From Clostridium ganghwense (GTDB taxonomy: Bacteria; Bacillota; Clostridia; Clostridiales; Clostridiaceae): a stretch of 64,000 nt of DNA. Of this stretch, positions 1-8,376 are shown piece after piece (position 1 is the stretch's first letter; each line of letters opens with the position of its first letter). A program made the translations under genes and the position numbers. Where the stretch lies: NCBI RefSeq assembly GCF_026735165.1, contig NZ_JAPQES010000004.1, forward strand, positions 310,001 through 374,000, written 5' to 3'. The notes under the pieces are model-generated. The model saw only the letters and a program-made list of their open reading frames with translations, had not been told where the DNA came from and made no database searches.

Positions 1-548
1 GAGAATACAACTATTAATATTATCCCAACTAATATTGAGTTCAGAGTAAATCCAAAAATTATAAATGGTTTCATGTTTACTATCTTATCACTAAGGAAAG
101 AAAACTTCCAAAAATATAATACACCTACATACATTACCATTACTATCTGATATATTGCAACAATAATCAATAATATTAGTGATGATACTGAAAGGTTTAT
201 TTTGTCTTTATTCATATAATAAACTTGCATTGGTTGTCCACCTGAAGCCGATGGAGTTATTGAACTAAAATAAAATCCCACAAAAGAATACTTTACTCCT
301 CTCCAAAAGGATATTTTGTTACCAAGTGACTTTAATAAAATTCGTATATTCATGCTTTCACATAAAACAAATACAAACATCATTGTAAAACCCAGAGTAA
401 CATAAATAGGATTTATGGATTTAATAGTTTTAATAAATAATCCAATATCATTTCCCTTTAATAACAAATAAAATGTACTTAACATAAGGATAAACATAAT
501 AACTAAATTCCATATATACTTCTTATTTCCTTTAGTAATTTCATGCAT
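1..548 (-). CDS. YbhN/UPF0104-type integral membrane protein (lysylphosphatidylglycerol synthase TM region family), 3' end outside window
   Basis: The minus strand is open from an ATG at 548 to the window edge, about 182 codons, so only the N-terminal part is present. It is strongly hydrophobic with several membrane segments, and around residues 93-107 reads SITPSASGGQPMQVYYM, a hallmark of the YbhN/UPF0104 (LPG synthase TM region) family, whose members move or modify lipids at the membrane. The start codon overlaps the upstream deacetylase stop as TAATG, implying translational coupling. With the glycosyltransferase and deacetylase upstream, a role in moving a glycolipid or lipid-linked sugar across the membrane is plausible but inferred. 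Confidence 0.85.
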   Translation of the reverse strand, partial: MHEITKGNKKYIWNLVIMFILMLSTFYLLLKGNDIGLFIKTIKSINPIYVTLGFTMMFVFVLCESMNIRILLKSLGNKISFWRGVKYSFVGFYFSSITPSASGGQPMQVYYMNKDKINLSVSSLILLIIVAIYQIVMVMYVGVLYFWKFSFLSDKIVNMKPFIIFGFTLNSILVGIILIVVF

Positions 549-1231
549 TATGTCATATCCTCCAAAGTTATAAACTTATATTTTTCTTTGAGTATAGGCA
601 GCACAGTTCTTAATGCCTGTATAGTTCTCTCTGGCGCTTTTTCTGCCCCATTTGAATCATGCAGACATATAATTGAACCTTCTTTAACTCTTTTTAAAAG
701 TTTTTTTTCTATAGTTTCTACAGTAGAAAATCTACTCCAATCCTCTGCCATCACACTCCATAACATTGGCATTAAACCATTTTTCTTAGCAAATAACAGC
801 GTAAAAATATTTATATCACCCCATGGTGGTCTGTAGTAATTAACTTTCCAATTGTTTTCCTTCATTATTTTCATACTGTTTTCAAAATCTCTTTTCACTG
901 ACCAATATCCAGTAAACAATGCATTTTGGTGTGAATATGAGTGAAGTGCTATTTTATGTCCTTCTTCAATCATTCTATTCACTATGTTAGGATTCTTTTT
1001 AGCTTTATCTGCAACTAAAAAGAAACTAGCTTTTACATCATTTTTTTTCAATAAATCAAGTAACGTATTTGTATACCTCTCATCAGGTCCATCATCAAAT
1101 GTCAACATAATAGAATCTTTTTTATCCATAGTTTTTATTATTTTTTTATCAAAAAACCTATAATAACATGTAGGAATCACCGCATATGAAAGTCCTATTA
1201 GTATTACTAAGGCTATTATTACTGAATTCAT
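548..1231 (-). CDS. polysaccharide deacetylase (NodB homology domain), membrane-anchored
   Basis: A 227-residue protein with an N-terminal hydrophobic helix (residues 3-20) followed by a NodB-type deacetylase domain. Visible motifs are TFDDGPD (metal/catalytic Asp pair near 46-47), HSYSH (zinc ligands His97 and His101), RPPWG and a C-terminal LHDSNG. Family members remove N- or O-acetyl groups from surface glycans; the substrate here is unknown. It overlaps its neighbours on both sides through TAATG junctions, so the three genes are probably co-translated. The short length suggests a minimal catalytic domain held outside the membrane by the N-terminal anchor. Confidence 0.9.
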   Translation of the reverse strand: MNSVIIALVILIGLSYAVIPTCYYRFFDKKIIKTMDKKDSIMLTFDDGPDERYTNTLLDLLKKNDVKASFFLVADKAKKNPNIVNRMIEEGHKIALHSYSHQNALFTGYWSVKRDFENSMKIMKENNWKVNYYRPPWGDINIFTLLFAKKNGLMPMLWSVMAEDWSRFSTVETIEKKLLKRVKEGSIICLHDSNGAEKAPERTIQALRTVLPILKEKYKFITLEDMT

Positions 1232-2337
1232 TACAACACCTCATGTATCACATTATTAGCAAAAAATTTATCTATAATATCTTTTGTAATATCACATATG
1301 AAACTTTCTTTTAAACTCTTCATATTCAAACTCATACTTTTCAATTTCAATTCATCATTAATCAAACTCTCAATTCTTTCAGGTATATTTGCTGACTTAT
1401 CCCAAATAATTTCACCAATTCTTTTATTTTCAACGAAATAAGCGTTATTGATTTCTTGTCCTAAGAATGGCCTTATTACTACTATAGGAAGTTCTGCACT
1501 TATTGTCTCAAATAAAGTAACTCCTCCTGCTTTTGATATTATAAGGTCTGCTTGTCCCATATATTTATAAACTTCATCTGTATACCCAATCACTTCTATA
1601 TTTTCATATTTATTGAGCAACTCATTGTATAATTTAGTATTATTTCCTGTTATAATTGTGGTCTTCACATTATTTAATTGGTTTATTCTCTCCATAAACT
1701 CATCTTTAAGCTGTATTATTCCTAGTCCACCGCCCATAATAAGTAATCTTTTCTCTTTTTGATTTTGTTTCATTCTATTATTTCTAGTAAATTTTCTAAA
1801 TTGTTTCTTTACTGGTATACCACCGATATAAATAATATCACTAGGTACTCCCTTTGAAATTAACTCCATTTTTGTGGAATTAGAAGGAACTATATATGCA
1901 TCTGTATTAAAATTTATCCATTCTTGATGAGCTCCAACATCTGTTATACAAGTTATTAACGGTAAATCTCTTCCACCATTTTTCTTATATGCTGATATGA
2001 TTTGTGAACAAAATGGTAGTGTAGAAATAACCATATCTGCATTTGTATCATCTATTAACTTCTCTATTTTATTAATAAAATAATTTTCAAAAACCAAGTT
2101 AGATTTTTTGTTATTATATGTAAATTTATAACATGCATTATATATTGAACTAGCTTTATTAATCATTACTGTATAAGCGTCATAAATAGCATTATAATAC
2201 TTTGGTGTTATACACTCAAAAATATCATGTACTGAAACATTAGTATCAATATATCTATCTTCAATATCCTGTTTTAATGTATTAGCTACCGAATAATGCC
2301 CCATTCCAAATTTGCCTGTTAGTATTAAAATATTCAT
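1231..2337 (-). CDS. MGDG synthase/MurG-like glycosyltransferase (processive diacylglycerol glucosyltransferase type)
   Basis: A 368-residue GT-B glycosyltransferase. The N-terminus (TGKFGMGHYSVANTL) matches the MGDG-synthase type acceptor domain, and the C-terminal half has a glyco_tran_28-like segment with GGGLG near residue 202 and a nucleotide-sugar site (SKAGGVTLFE followed by PIVVIRP). Relatives such as UgtP add glucose or galactose to diacylglycerol. It is the first gene of a three-gene coupled operon, and the upstream 190 bp is AT-rich. Glycolipid synthesis is the best inference; the donor and acceptor cannot be read from sequence. Confidence 0.85.
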   Translation of the reverse strand: MNILILTGKFGMGHYSVANTLKQDIEDRYIDTNVSVHDIFECITPKYYNAIYDAYTVMINKASSIYNACYKFTYNNKKSNLVFENYFINKIEKLIDDTNADMVISTLPFCSQIISAYKKNGGRDLPLITCITDVGAHQEWINFNTDAYIVPSNSTKMELISKGVPSDIIYIGGIPVKKQFRKFTRNNRMKQNQKEKRLLIMGGGLGIIQLKDEFMERINQLNNVKTTIITGNNTKLYNELLNKYENIEVIGYTDEVYKYMGQADLIISKAGGVTLFETISAELPIVVIRPFLGQEINNAYFVENKRIGEIIWDKSANIPERIESLINDELKLKSMSLNMKSLKESFICDITKDIIDKFFANNVIHEVL

Positions 2338-2559
2338 TTTTTCCTCCTAAAATCTTTATACTAAAACTTTATCATTTTAAACTTAATATGCACTTAAATT
2401 AATATTAAAAATTCTTAATATTACCTTAAAATAATATTAATTTTAGGTTCTGTTAATAGAACACTTAATAAAGAGTTTAAAATGACATATAATTAATATA
2501 TAAACTAATGAACAGCTGTATTATTCGTGAGTTGTTATTTAAGGGGGGAAGATAATAAG

Positions 2560-3084
2560 ATGAAGAAATTATCCACTAATCAAAAGTATCTATTGATAAT
2601 AGGCATATGTATTTTAGGTTTCATTGTATCTATATGTTATTTCAAAATTCAAAAAGATTCATTTGTTGATAGGGAATTAGAAAATTTATATAAACTACCT
2701 ACAACATACACCTTAGAAGACGCTGTTAAAGATAATATTGTTGATGTAACAGAGGTTCATAATGGACAAAATGAGGAAATTAATAAATTTCTTTCTAAAG
2801 TAGACAAAAAGAGTTGGGCAGTTTTAAAAACAGTTCAAGAGATTGATAATGATTTATTAATTACCTTATATAACTTTGATAATAAAATTAATCAAATAAG
2901 AAGTTTTAAGTATTATGTAAAAAAGCAGGGTGGAGAATCACCAGATAAGCGTTTTGAATCGTATTATACTACTAATGAAGAAGGTATTTCAACGGTTTAT
3001 CTACTTAACATACCAAATACTAATTTTCCAAATTGGGAATCACAAATATTAGAGGATGATGTATTATATTCTTATAAAGAATAA
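2560..3084 (+). CDS. hypothetical protein with one N-terminal membrane anchor (possible DUF4362-like domain)
   Basis: A 174-residue protein starting at the ATG at 2560, which has an AAGGGGGGA ribosome-binding site about 10 nt upstream; a GTG 33 nt earlier is in frame but has no such site. Residues 10-29 form one membrane helix or uncleaved signal. The rest is soluble and charged, and TLEDAVKDNIVDV followed by HNGQNEEINKFL resembles DUF4362 proteins by eye only. Function unknown. It stands alone between divergent and convergent neighbours. Confidence 0.75.
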   Translation: MKKLSTNQKYLLIIGICILGFIVSICYFKIQKDSFVDRELENLYKLPTTYTLEDAVKDNIVDVTEVHNGQNEEINKFLSKVDKKSWAVLKTVQEIDNDLLITLYNFDNKINQIRSFKYYVKKQGGESPDKRFESYYTTNEEGISTVYLLNIPNTNFPNWESQILEDDVLYSYKE

Positions 3085-3090
3085 TTTTTA

Positions 3091-3139
3091 AAAAAGCCAT
3101 GCAGCAAATCAGGCTTTCACCCTCATTTACTACATGGCT
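3091..3139 (-). terminator. rho-independent terminator after glmS
   Basis: Arms 3095-3109 and 3125-3139 form a 15-bp stem on the minus strand when two G-U pairs are allowed, followed by TTTTTAAAAATTATT. On the plus strand the same two positions are A-C mismatches, so it suits glmS transcription. It may also slow transcripts from the convergent gene ending at 3084. Confidence 0.8.
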
Positions 3140-3162
3140 CTTAAATCAAATTTATTTTTTAC

Positions 3163-3199
3163 TTATACATATAACAGACACTTTGAGTTATATGTATAA
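3163..3199. other. 13-bp perfect inverted repeat just after glmS
   Basis: TTATACATATAAC (3163-3175) and its exact reverse complement (3187-3199) are separated by 11 nt and lie 7 nt past the glmS stop codon. The stem is AT-rich with no good T-tract on the minus strand, so it may protect the mRNA 3' end or assist the terminator further on rather than terminate by itself. Confidence 0.55.
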
Positions 3200-3205
3200 C
3201 ATTTA

Positions 3206-5032
3206 CTATTCTACTGTAACTGACTTAGCTAAGTTTCTTGGCTTATCTACGTCACAACCTTTTTCTATTGAAACATAATAAGATAAAAGTTGTAGTGGTA
3301 TAACTGAAAGTATTGGAGCTAATATTCTCTTAACTCTTGGAATGTAGATTGCTGAATCTACAGTCTTTTCAATTACATCATGTCCTTCCATAGCTATTGC
3401 TATAACATTTGCTCCTCTTGTTTTTACTTCTTTGATATTGCTTAACATTTTATCAAATAAGTGTTCTTGAGTTGCAAGAGCAATTACCTTTGTTCCTTCT
3501 TCTATTAAAGCAATTGGTCCATGTTTTAACTCTCCACCTGGATATGCTTCTGAGTGTATATAAGATATTTCTTTAAGCTTTAATGAACCTTCCATAGCTA
3601 CTGCATAGTCAATTCCTCTTCCTAAGAAATACATATCCTTATCATTGCAGATTTTTTTAGCGAAATCTTTAATTACATCTTTGTGATTTAAAACTTCTGC
3701 AGCTCTTTCTGAAAGATTTAAAAGTCCGCATTTTATCTTATCTATCTCTGCCTCTCTTATACTTCCTTTATTTTCAGCAAGATATAAAGCTATTATATAC
3801 ATTGCAACAAGTTGAGTTACATATGCTTTTGTTGAAGCAACTGCAATTTCTGGTCCTGCCCAAGTATATAACACATCATCAGCTTCTCTTGAAACCGAAC
3901 TTCCAACTACATTTGTAACTGCTATAACTCTAGCATTTTGTGTTTTTGCAAGTCTTAGTGCAGCAAGTGTATCTGCTGTTTCTCCTGATTGGCTAATAAC
4001 AATCATAAGAGTTTTTTCATTTATAAGTGGATCTCTATATCTAAACTCTGAAGCTACATCTACTTCTACAGGTATTTTTGCAAGCTTTTCTATAACAGAC
4101 TTACCTATTAATCCTGCGTGGTAAGCTGTTCCACATGCAACTATATATATTTTATCTATGTCTTCTATCTGTTCCTTTGTAAGGGTTATACTATCTAAGC
4201 TTATCTTTTGTCCTTTAGCTACTCTTGATGTTAAAGTATCTTTTATAGCCTTTGGTTGTTCATGAATTTCTTTAAGCATAAAATGTTCATATCCACCTTT
4301 TTCAGCAGCATCTGCATCCCATGTTACATGGTAGATTTCTTTCTCTACTTTTTGTTTATTCTCATCTAAGATAGTTACTCCCTTTTCATCAATAAGTACA
4401 AATTCATTATCTTCTAGTAAATATACGTCTCTTGTGTGATTTAAAACTGCTGGTATATCCGAAGCTATAAAGCTTTCTCCTTTACCAACTCCTACTATTA
4501 ATGGACTGTCTTTTCTAACAGCTACAAGCTTATTAGGTTCATTTTTGCAAACTACACCTATAGCATAGCTTCCTTCCATTCTCTTAACAGCCTTCATTAC
4601 AGCATCTAAAAGATCACCCTCATAGTAATAATCTACAAGATGAGGTATAACCTCCGTATCTGTTTCAGATTGGAACTTATATCCTTCTGATGTTAACCAT
4701 TCTCTTAAAACAAGGTAGTTTTCAATAATACCATTATGAACTACAGCTATAGTTTCATCTTTATTAGTGTGTGGATGTGAATTTACATCAGATGGTTGTC
4801 CATGAGTTGCCCATCTAGTATGTCCAATTCCTATAGTTCCCTCTAAAGCGTGCTCTTTAAGCTTTTCTTCTAGATTAGCAAGTCTTCCCTTGCATTTTTT
4901 AACATCTACTTCCCCATTTTCAATAACTGCAATACCTGCTGAATCGTATCCTCTATACTCAAGCTTTGATAACCCTTCCACTAAAATCCCTGCTGCTTTT
5001 TTATTTCCTAAATATCCTACTATTCCGCACAT
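3206..5032 (-). CDS. glmS: glutamine-fructose-6-phosphate aminotransferase (isomerizing)
   Basis: A 608-residue GlmS, full length for the family. It starts MCGIVGYLG, leaving Cys at the mature N-terminus as the glutaminase nucleophile, followed by the Ntn-hydrolase amidotransferase domain (GHTRWATHG near 71). Two SIS sugar-isomerase domains follow, and the C-terminus KSVTVE is characteristic. It makes glucosamine-6-phosphate from fructose-6-phosphate and glutamine, the first committed step to UDP-GlcNAc. Regulation is by the glmS ribozyme in its leader, which self-cleaves when GlcN6P binds. glmM, the next pathway enzyme, lies about 1.8 kb upstream on the same strand. Confidence 0.98.
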   Translation of the reverse strand: MCGIVGYLGNKKAAGILVEGLSKLEYRGYDSAGIAVIENGEVDVKKCKGRLANLEEKLKEHALEGTIGIGHTRWATHGQPSDVNSHPHTNKDETIAVVHNGIIENYLVLREWLTSEGYKFQSETDTEVIPHLVDYYYEGDLLDAVMKAVKRMEGSYAIGVVCKNEPNKLVAVRKDSPLIVGVGKGESFIASDIPAVLNHTRDVYLLEDNEFVLIDEKGVTILDENKQKVEKEIYHVTWDADAAEKGGYEHFMLKEIHEQPKAIKDTLTSRVAKGQKISLDSITLTKEQIEDIDKIYIVACGTAYHAGLIGKSVIEKLAKIPVEVDVASEFRYRDPLINEKTLMIVISQSGETADTLAALRLAKTQNARVIAVTNVVGSSVSREADDVLYTWAGPEIAVASTKAYVTQLVAMYIIALYLAENKGSIREAEIDKIKCGLLNLSERAAEVLNHKDVIKDFAKKICNDKDMYFLGRGIDYAVAMEGSLKLKEISYIHSEAYPGGELKHGPIALIEEGTKVIALATQEHLFDKMLSNIKEVKTRGANVIAIAMEGHDVIEKTVDSAIYIPRVKRILAPILSVIPLQLLSYYVSIEKGCDVDKPRNLAKSVTVE

Positions 5033-5099
5033 AATCTTTTCTTTCTCCCTTTTTTATTATATTTTCTTTTTAAGGGAAGCTTGTATTTAGTTTTTTAGT

Positions 5100-5356
5100 A
5101 CCCAACTGGATTTGTACTGAAAATCACTTTTCAGCTTTACCAGCCTTTAACGGTAGTACTATACCGTGGGGCATCCGCCGAAATCTCGATACTCCCCATC
5201 CTCGTCAACTTAAGTGAACCTCTAAATCTTCGATTTAGTTAGGTGAACTTACTCAAGCGTTAGCTTGAGTTTCCTTTAACCTTTTAATCTCCGATTTTGT
5301 GATGGTCGCTTACTCAGCAGAACACTGCTGAGCTTCCTTACTTAAGCTCTGGCGCT
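5100..5356 (-). ncRNA. glmS self-cleaving ribozyme/riboswitch with an expanded P1
   Basis: On the minus strand the leader contains AGCGCC (cleavage expected before the G at 5355) and the near-invariant core GTTGACGAGGATGGGG, then TTTCGGCGGATGCCCC and ACGG. The 3' part has an ACGGTA/TACCGT hairpin (P3-type) and a CTGG/CCAG stem enclosing CTGAAAA/TTTTCAG (P4/P4.1-type). The core is typical, but between the 5' strand (near 5340-5356) and the GTTGACGAGG core about 125 nt are inserted in P1, containing two diverged copies of a roughly 60-nt unit. The element ends about 70 nt before the glmS ATG. Confidence 0.96.
5217..5339 (-). repeat. tandem diverged repeat (two units of about 60 nt) inside ribozyme P1
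   Basis: Reading the minus strand, unit 1 (5339 to 5279) and unit 2 (5276 to 5217) both follow the pattern AAGGAA-R-CTCA, a stem-loop, TGAGTAAG, ACC, AAATCG-R-AGATT, AGGTT. Each has an 8-bp hairpin (CTCAGCAG/CTGCTGAG and ACTCAAGC/GCTTGAGT). The sequence differs in the hairpins but base pairing is kept, indicating selection for structure or duplication of a structured module. The pair is enclosed by the self-complementary CTTAAG segments that close P1. Confidence 0.75.
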
Positions 5357-5440
5357 TTTATTATTTTTTTGTTTCTATCCTCCTTTTTAAAATTATTTTA
5401 ATCTTACTAAAAAACGTCTTTACTTACAAGCTTCTCTAAT

Positions 5441-5469
5441 ATTATATTTGACAATATATTATACGTCAA
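5441..5469 (-). promoter_or_regulatory. sigma-A promoter of glmS
   Basis: On the minus strand TTGACG (5464-5469) and TATAAT (5441-5446) are separated by exactly 17 nt. Initiation would fall near 5434, about 80 nt before the ribozyme cleavage site. Confidence 0.85.
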
Positions 5470-5491
5470 TAAAATATATTTTGTTTCACAT

Positions 5492-6250
5492 TTATTTAAA
5501 AAATATGAAACAAATTTGTAAAATTGATACAATTATTATTCCTATAATTAAACCGCTAATAAAAGAAACTATATATACACCAAAATAACGCAAACTAAAA
5601 CCACCTAATGTATAAAACATTCTATATAAAACTGTCAATACTGCTATTAATAAAATAGACGAGTGGTATATGATTTTATTTTTAGTAAAAATCTTAGATA
5701 ATATAATTTCTTTTGTATTTCTAATTTTATATAGATAAATTAAGATAATCATCATCCCAATCAATGTACTTCCATGCTGCAAGAACTTATATACAGGAAT
5801 TTTATGATTCATAATATATATTGGCTTTCTAAGCAAAGAAAACATATTAACAAAGAATCCAGTTTTATGAGTAAAAGAATCCCAAAATACATGAGATGCC
5901 ATACCTATTAAAGCTGAATAAGTAAACACTATAAAGTCCCTTATAGATTTTATTCCCCACCTTTCCACTGCAAAAGAGTAATACCATTTATCTATGGGAT
6001 TCGGAAGATTAATAATAAAAGGCTTTTTAACAATATAGTGAAATATATAAGCTATTAAAAGACATAATGGTAAATTTAAATAAAAAAAACCTGCTGCTGT
6101 ATGTCCCATAGTTCCTATTGGAATAAATCTTATGAAGTACTCAAAATCCGGAGCCATGCTACCTATAACCAGTGCAGTAAAGCAAAAAAGACTTGTCCAT
6201 TTCTTTTTAACAGGAATAACTATAGCTGGATGCGTAAAAGTAAAAGGCAT
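5492..6250 (-). CDS. DUF4184 family membrane protein
   Basis: A 252-residue polytopic membrane protein starting at the ATG at 6250, which follows AGAAAGGGG; a longer reading to 6268 would place the start upstream of that site. The N-terminus MPFTFTHPAIVIP followed by GSMAPDFEYF is the DUF4184 signature, and GMASHVFWDSFTHKTG keeps His/Asp residues also seen in membrane-bound metal-dependent hydrolase-like proteins. Six or so hydrophobic segments are visible. The biochemical role is unknown. It lies between the glmS promoter and the trmO terminator, so it is probably transcribed alone. Confidence 0.85.
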   Translation of the reverse strand: MPFTFTHPAIVIPVKKKWTSLFCFTALVIGSMAPDFEYFIRFIPIGTMGHTAAGFFYLNLPLCLLIAYIFHYIVKKPFIINLPNPIDKWYYSFAVERWGIKSIRDFIVFTYSALIGMASHVFWDSFTHKTGFFVNMFSLLRKPIYIMNHKIPVYKFLQHGSTLIGMMIILIYLYKIRNTKEIILSKIFTKNKIIYHSSILLIAVLTVLYRMFYTLGGFSLRYFGVYIVSFISGLIIGIIIVSILQICFIFFK

Positions 6251-6307
6251 ATTTTTCCCCTTTCTCATTCAAAGATATGCGTTATAAAATTCCATAATTA
6301 TAATAAT

Positions 6308-6343
6308 AAGCAGCAATATAGTTGTTATTCTATACTACTGCTT
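6308..6343 (-). terminator. terminator after glmM-trmO
   Basis: Minus-strand arms AAGCAGTAGTATAG and CTATATTGCTGCTT pair over 14 positions with two G-U pairs and an 8-nt loop, followed by an AT-rich tract. It ends about 20 nt past the trmO stop. Confidence 0.7.
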
Positions 6344-6361
6344 AAATTTAGTTAAAAATTT

Positions 6362-6796
6362 CTATTCGTCAAGCCATCCGTTATTAGCATCATTGGGATT
6401 TAAATTTGAAGCGTATGGCTTTATATCTAAAACTGGAGTACCATCTAACATATCTACTCCCTCTATTTCTACACTACAGCCCTCAACCTTTATAAGCTTT
6501 ACAACTGATACACCTATTTCGTTAGGACGTTTTGGACTTCTTGTAGCAAAAACTCCTTTTTTCTCATCACTCCAAGGTGTCTTAACCAAAAGTTCATAAT
6601 CTGTAACCTTATTGAAGTTAAAGAAAACCATTATGTGTGAAAAAGTCTCTAAATCCTTTAGTCCATCTTTAAGCTCTTCTTTAATTTCAATAACCGCTCT
6701 TTTATCCTTTGCGTGTACACTTTGAGATGGAATCTCATTTAATTCCTTAAAAGGCGATTTAATAAATCCTATTGGTTCAAATACTATTTTATCCAT
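6362..6796 (-). CDS. trmO: tRNA (N6-threonylcarbamoyladenosine(37)-N6)-methyltransferase TrmO (TsaA/YaeB family)
   Basis: A 144-residue protein of the TsaA/UPF0066 family. It opens with FEPIGFIKSPF, has FSHIMVFFNFN, and the family motif FATRSPKRPNEIGVSVVKL, then GVDMLDGTPVLDIKPY. Family members use S-adenosylmethionine to methylate t6A37 of some tRNAs. Its ATG overlaps the glmM stop as TAATG, so it is translationally coupled to glmM. Some archaeal and bacterial homologues are short like this one; RNA specificity is assumed from the family. Confidence 0.85.
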   Translation of the reverse strand: MDKIVFEPIGFIKSPFKELNEIPSQSVHAKDKRAVIEIKEELKDGLKDLETFSHIMVFFNFNKVTDYELLVKTPWSDEKKGVFATRSPKRPNEIGVSVVKLIKVEGCSVEIEGVDMLDGTPVLDIKPYASNLNPNDANNGWLDE

Positions 6797-8142
6797 TAGT
6801 TCACCTTCTTTTCTATTAGTTTTGCAAGTGAATGTGCCATTTGGTCTAATTCTTCTTGGTTTTTACCTTCAAGCATAACTCTAACTAATGGTTCTGTTCC
6901 TGAAGGTCTTATTAGAACTCTTCCGCATCCATCTAATTTTTCTTCCATCTTCTTTATTTCTTCTACAATTTCACTATCTTTTTCATGTATGTCTTTCATA
7001 TTGTTAGGTACTTTAGCGTTTACTAAAACTTGTGGAAGCTTTGTCATCATTGAAGCAAGTTCAGATAATTTCTTTCCACTTTTCTTTACAACTGCTGCAA
7101 CTTGAAGACCTGTTACAAGTCCATCTCCAGTTGTATTGTAATCTAAGAAGATTACGTGTCCTGATTGTTCTCCACCTAACGCATATCCATATTTAACCAT
7201 TTCTTCAAGAACATATCTATCTCCAACTTTAGTTTTTATTGTAGATATTCCTTCTTTCTTAAAAGCAAGGTCAAGCCCTAAGTTACTCATTACAGTTACA
7301 ACTACCATGTCATCCTTAAGCTTTCCTTGTTCTTTCAGATGTTTAGCACAAATCGCTATTATAAAGTCACCATCTATAAGATTTCCTTTATCATCTACTG
7401 CAAGGCATCTATCTGCATCTCCATCAAAAGCAAGTCCTAAATCACAGCCTTTTCTAACAACATAATCCATTAATTCTTCTGGATGAGTTGAACCACAATT
7501 TTTGTTTATATTTGCTCCATCTGGATCATTGTTTATTACAACAACTTCAGCACCTAATTGTCTAAAAGTTTCTACTGATGTTTTATATGCTGCTCCATTT
7601 GCACAGTCAAGAGCAATTTTAACTCCTTTTAAATCAACATCTATAGTAGATTTTGCAAATTCAACATAATCCTCTACAGCTGCTTCTTCTTTAATTTTTC
7701 TTCCTAAATCTGCTCCTGTAGGAGATGGAACTCCTTCAAAATTATTTTCTATTATACTTTGAATTTTATCTTCTAATTCGTCCCTAAGTTTATATCCTTG
7801 TCCATTAAAAAATTTTATTCCATTATATTCTACTGGATTGTGTGAAGCTGATATTACAACTCCTGCATCTGCATTATATTTTCTTGTAAGATAAGCTACA
7901 GCTGGTGTAGGTATAACTCCTACACAAATTGCTTCTGCCCCAACTGATAAAATACCCGCAACAAGAGCAGATTCAAGCATGTCCCCTGATATCCTTGTAT
8001 CCATTCCAACTAATATTTTGGGTTTATGAGTTCCTTCTGTTAATACAAAAGCCCCTGCTCTTCCTAATTGATATGCAAGATCAGCTGTTAACTCTTCGTT
8101 AGCAATTCCTCTTACTCCATCTGTTCCAAACAATCTACTCAT
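6796..8142 (-). CDS. glmM: phosphoglucosamine mutase
   Basis: A 448-residue GlmM starting at the ATG at 8142 ([12 protein letters not shown]), with AGAGGT upstream; an in-frame start 30 nt earlier is less likely. The phosphoserine loop SASHNP places the active serine at residue 100, the Mg-binding DGDADR loop is intact, and the C-terminal [12 protein letters not shown] phosphate-binding loop is present. It converts glucosamine-6-phosphate to glucosamine-1-phosphate. In many Firmicutes glmM follows cdaA-cdaR, but here it is about 12.7 kb from them. In other Firmicutes CdaA and GlmM interact to adjust c-di-AMP synthesis. Confidence 0.97.
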   Translation of the reverse strand: MSRLFGTDGVRGIANEELTADLAYQLGRAGAFVLTEGTHKPKILVGMDTRISGDMLESALVAGILSVGAEAICVGVIPTPAVAYLTRKYNADAGVVISASHNPVEYNGIKFFNGQGYKLRDELEDKIQSIIENNFEGVPSPTGADLGRKIKEEAAVEDYVEFAKSTIDVDLKGVKIALDCANGAAYKTSVETFRQLGAEVVVINNDPDGANINKNCGSTHPEELMDYVVRKGCDLGLAFDGDADRCLAVDDKGNLIDGDFIIAICAKHLKEQGKLKDDMVVVTVMSNLGLDLAFKKEGISTIKTKVGDRYVLEEMVKYGYALGGEQSGHVIFLDYNTTGDGLVTGLQVAAVVKKSGKKLSELASMMTKLPQVLVNAKVPNNMKDIHEKDSEIVEEIKKMEEKLDGCGRVLIRPSGTEPLVRVMLEGKNQEELDQMAHSLAKLIEKKVN

Positions 8143-8266
8143 ATTGTTACCTCTCTTTATTGTTTTATACATACTGTTCTAATTATATTACATATCTTCT
8201 ATTATAACAATATGAGTAAATATTGCCATTTGTTAAACTCCTAAACTTATTATTATGCTATTTTTC

Positions 8267-8289
8267 TTAAGCTATGTTTTAAAATATTG
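8267..8289 (-). repeat. dispersed intergenic motif, copy 1
   Basis: On the minus strand this reads CAATATTTTAAAACATAG then CTTAA. Similar sequence occurs at about 28034-28059 and 40829-40857, each upstream of a minus-strand gene after a preceding gene end. The function is unknown. Confidence 0.4.
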
Positions 8290-8329
8290 TTAAAAACGGT
8301 ATAGTATATGAATATAAACTAAAAACTAA

Positions 8330-8365
8330 TAATAAAGCTATCCCAAAAGTAAGGAATAGCTTTAT
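8330..8365 (-). terminator. terminator of the MerR/GyrI-like operon
   Basis: AATAAAGCTAT (8330-8340) and its exact complement (8355-8365) frame a loop with a possible CC/GG extension. On the minus strand the 3' arm ends GCTTTATTATTAG, an imperfect T-tract. It lies 12 nt past the end of the GyrI-like gene. Confidence 0.7.
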
Positions 8366-8376
8366 TTTATAAAATA

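Noticed and set aside
3163-3199. Inverted repeat after glmS considered as an operator
   Set aside because: It lies downstream of the gene and has no promoter near; an mRNA 3' end structure is simpler.
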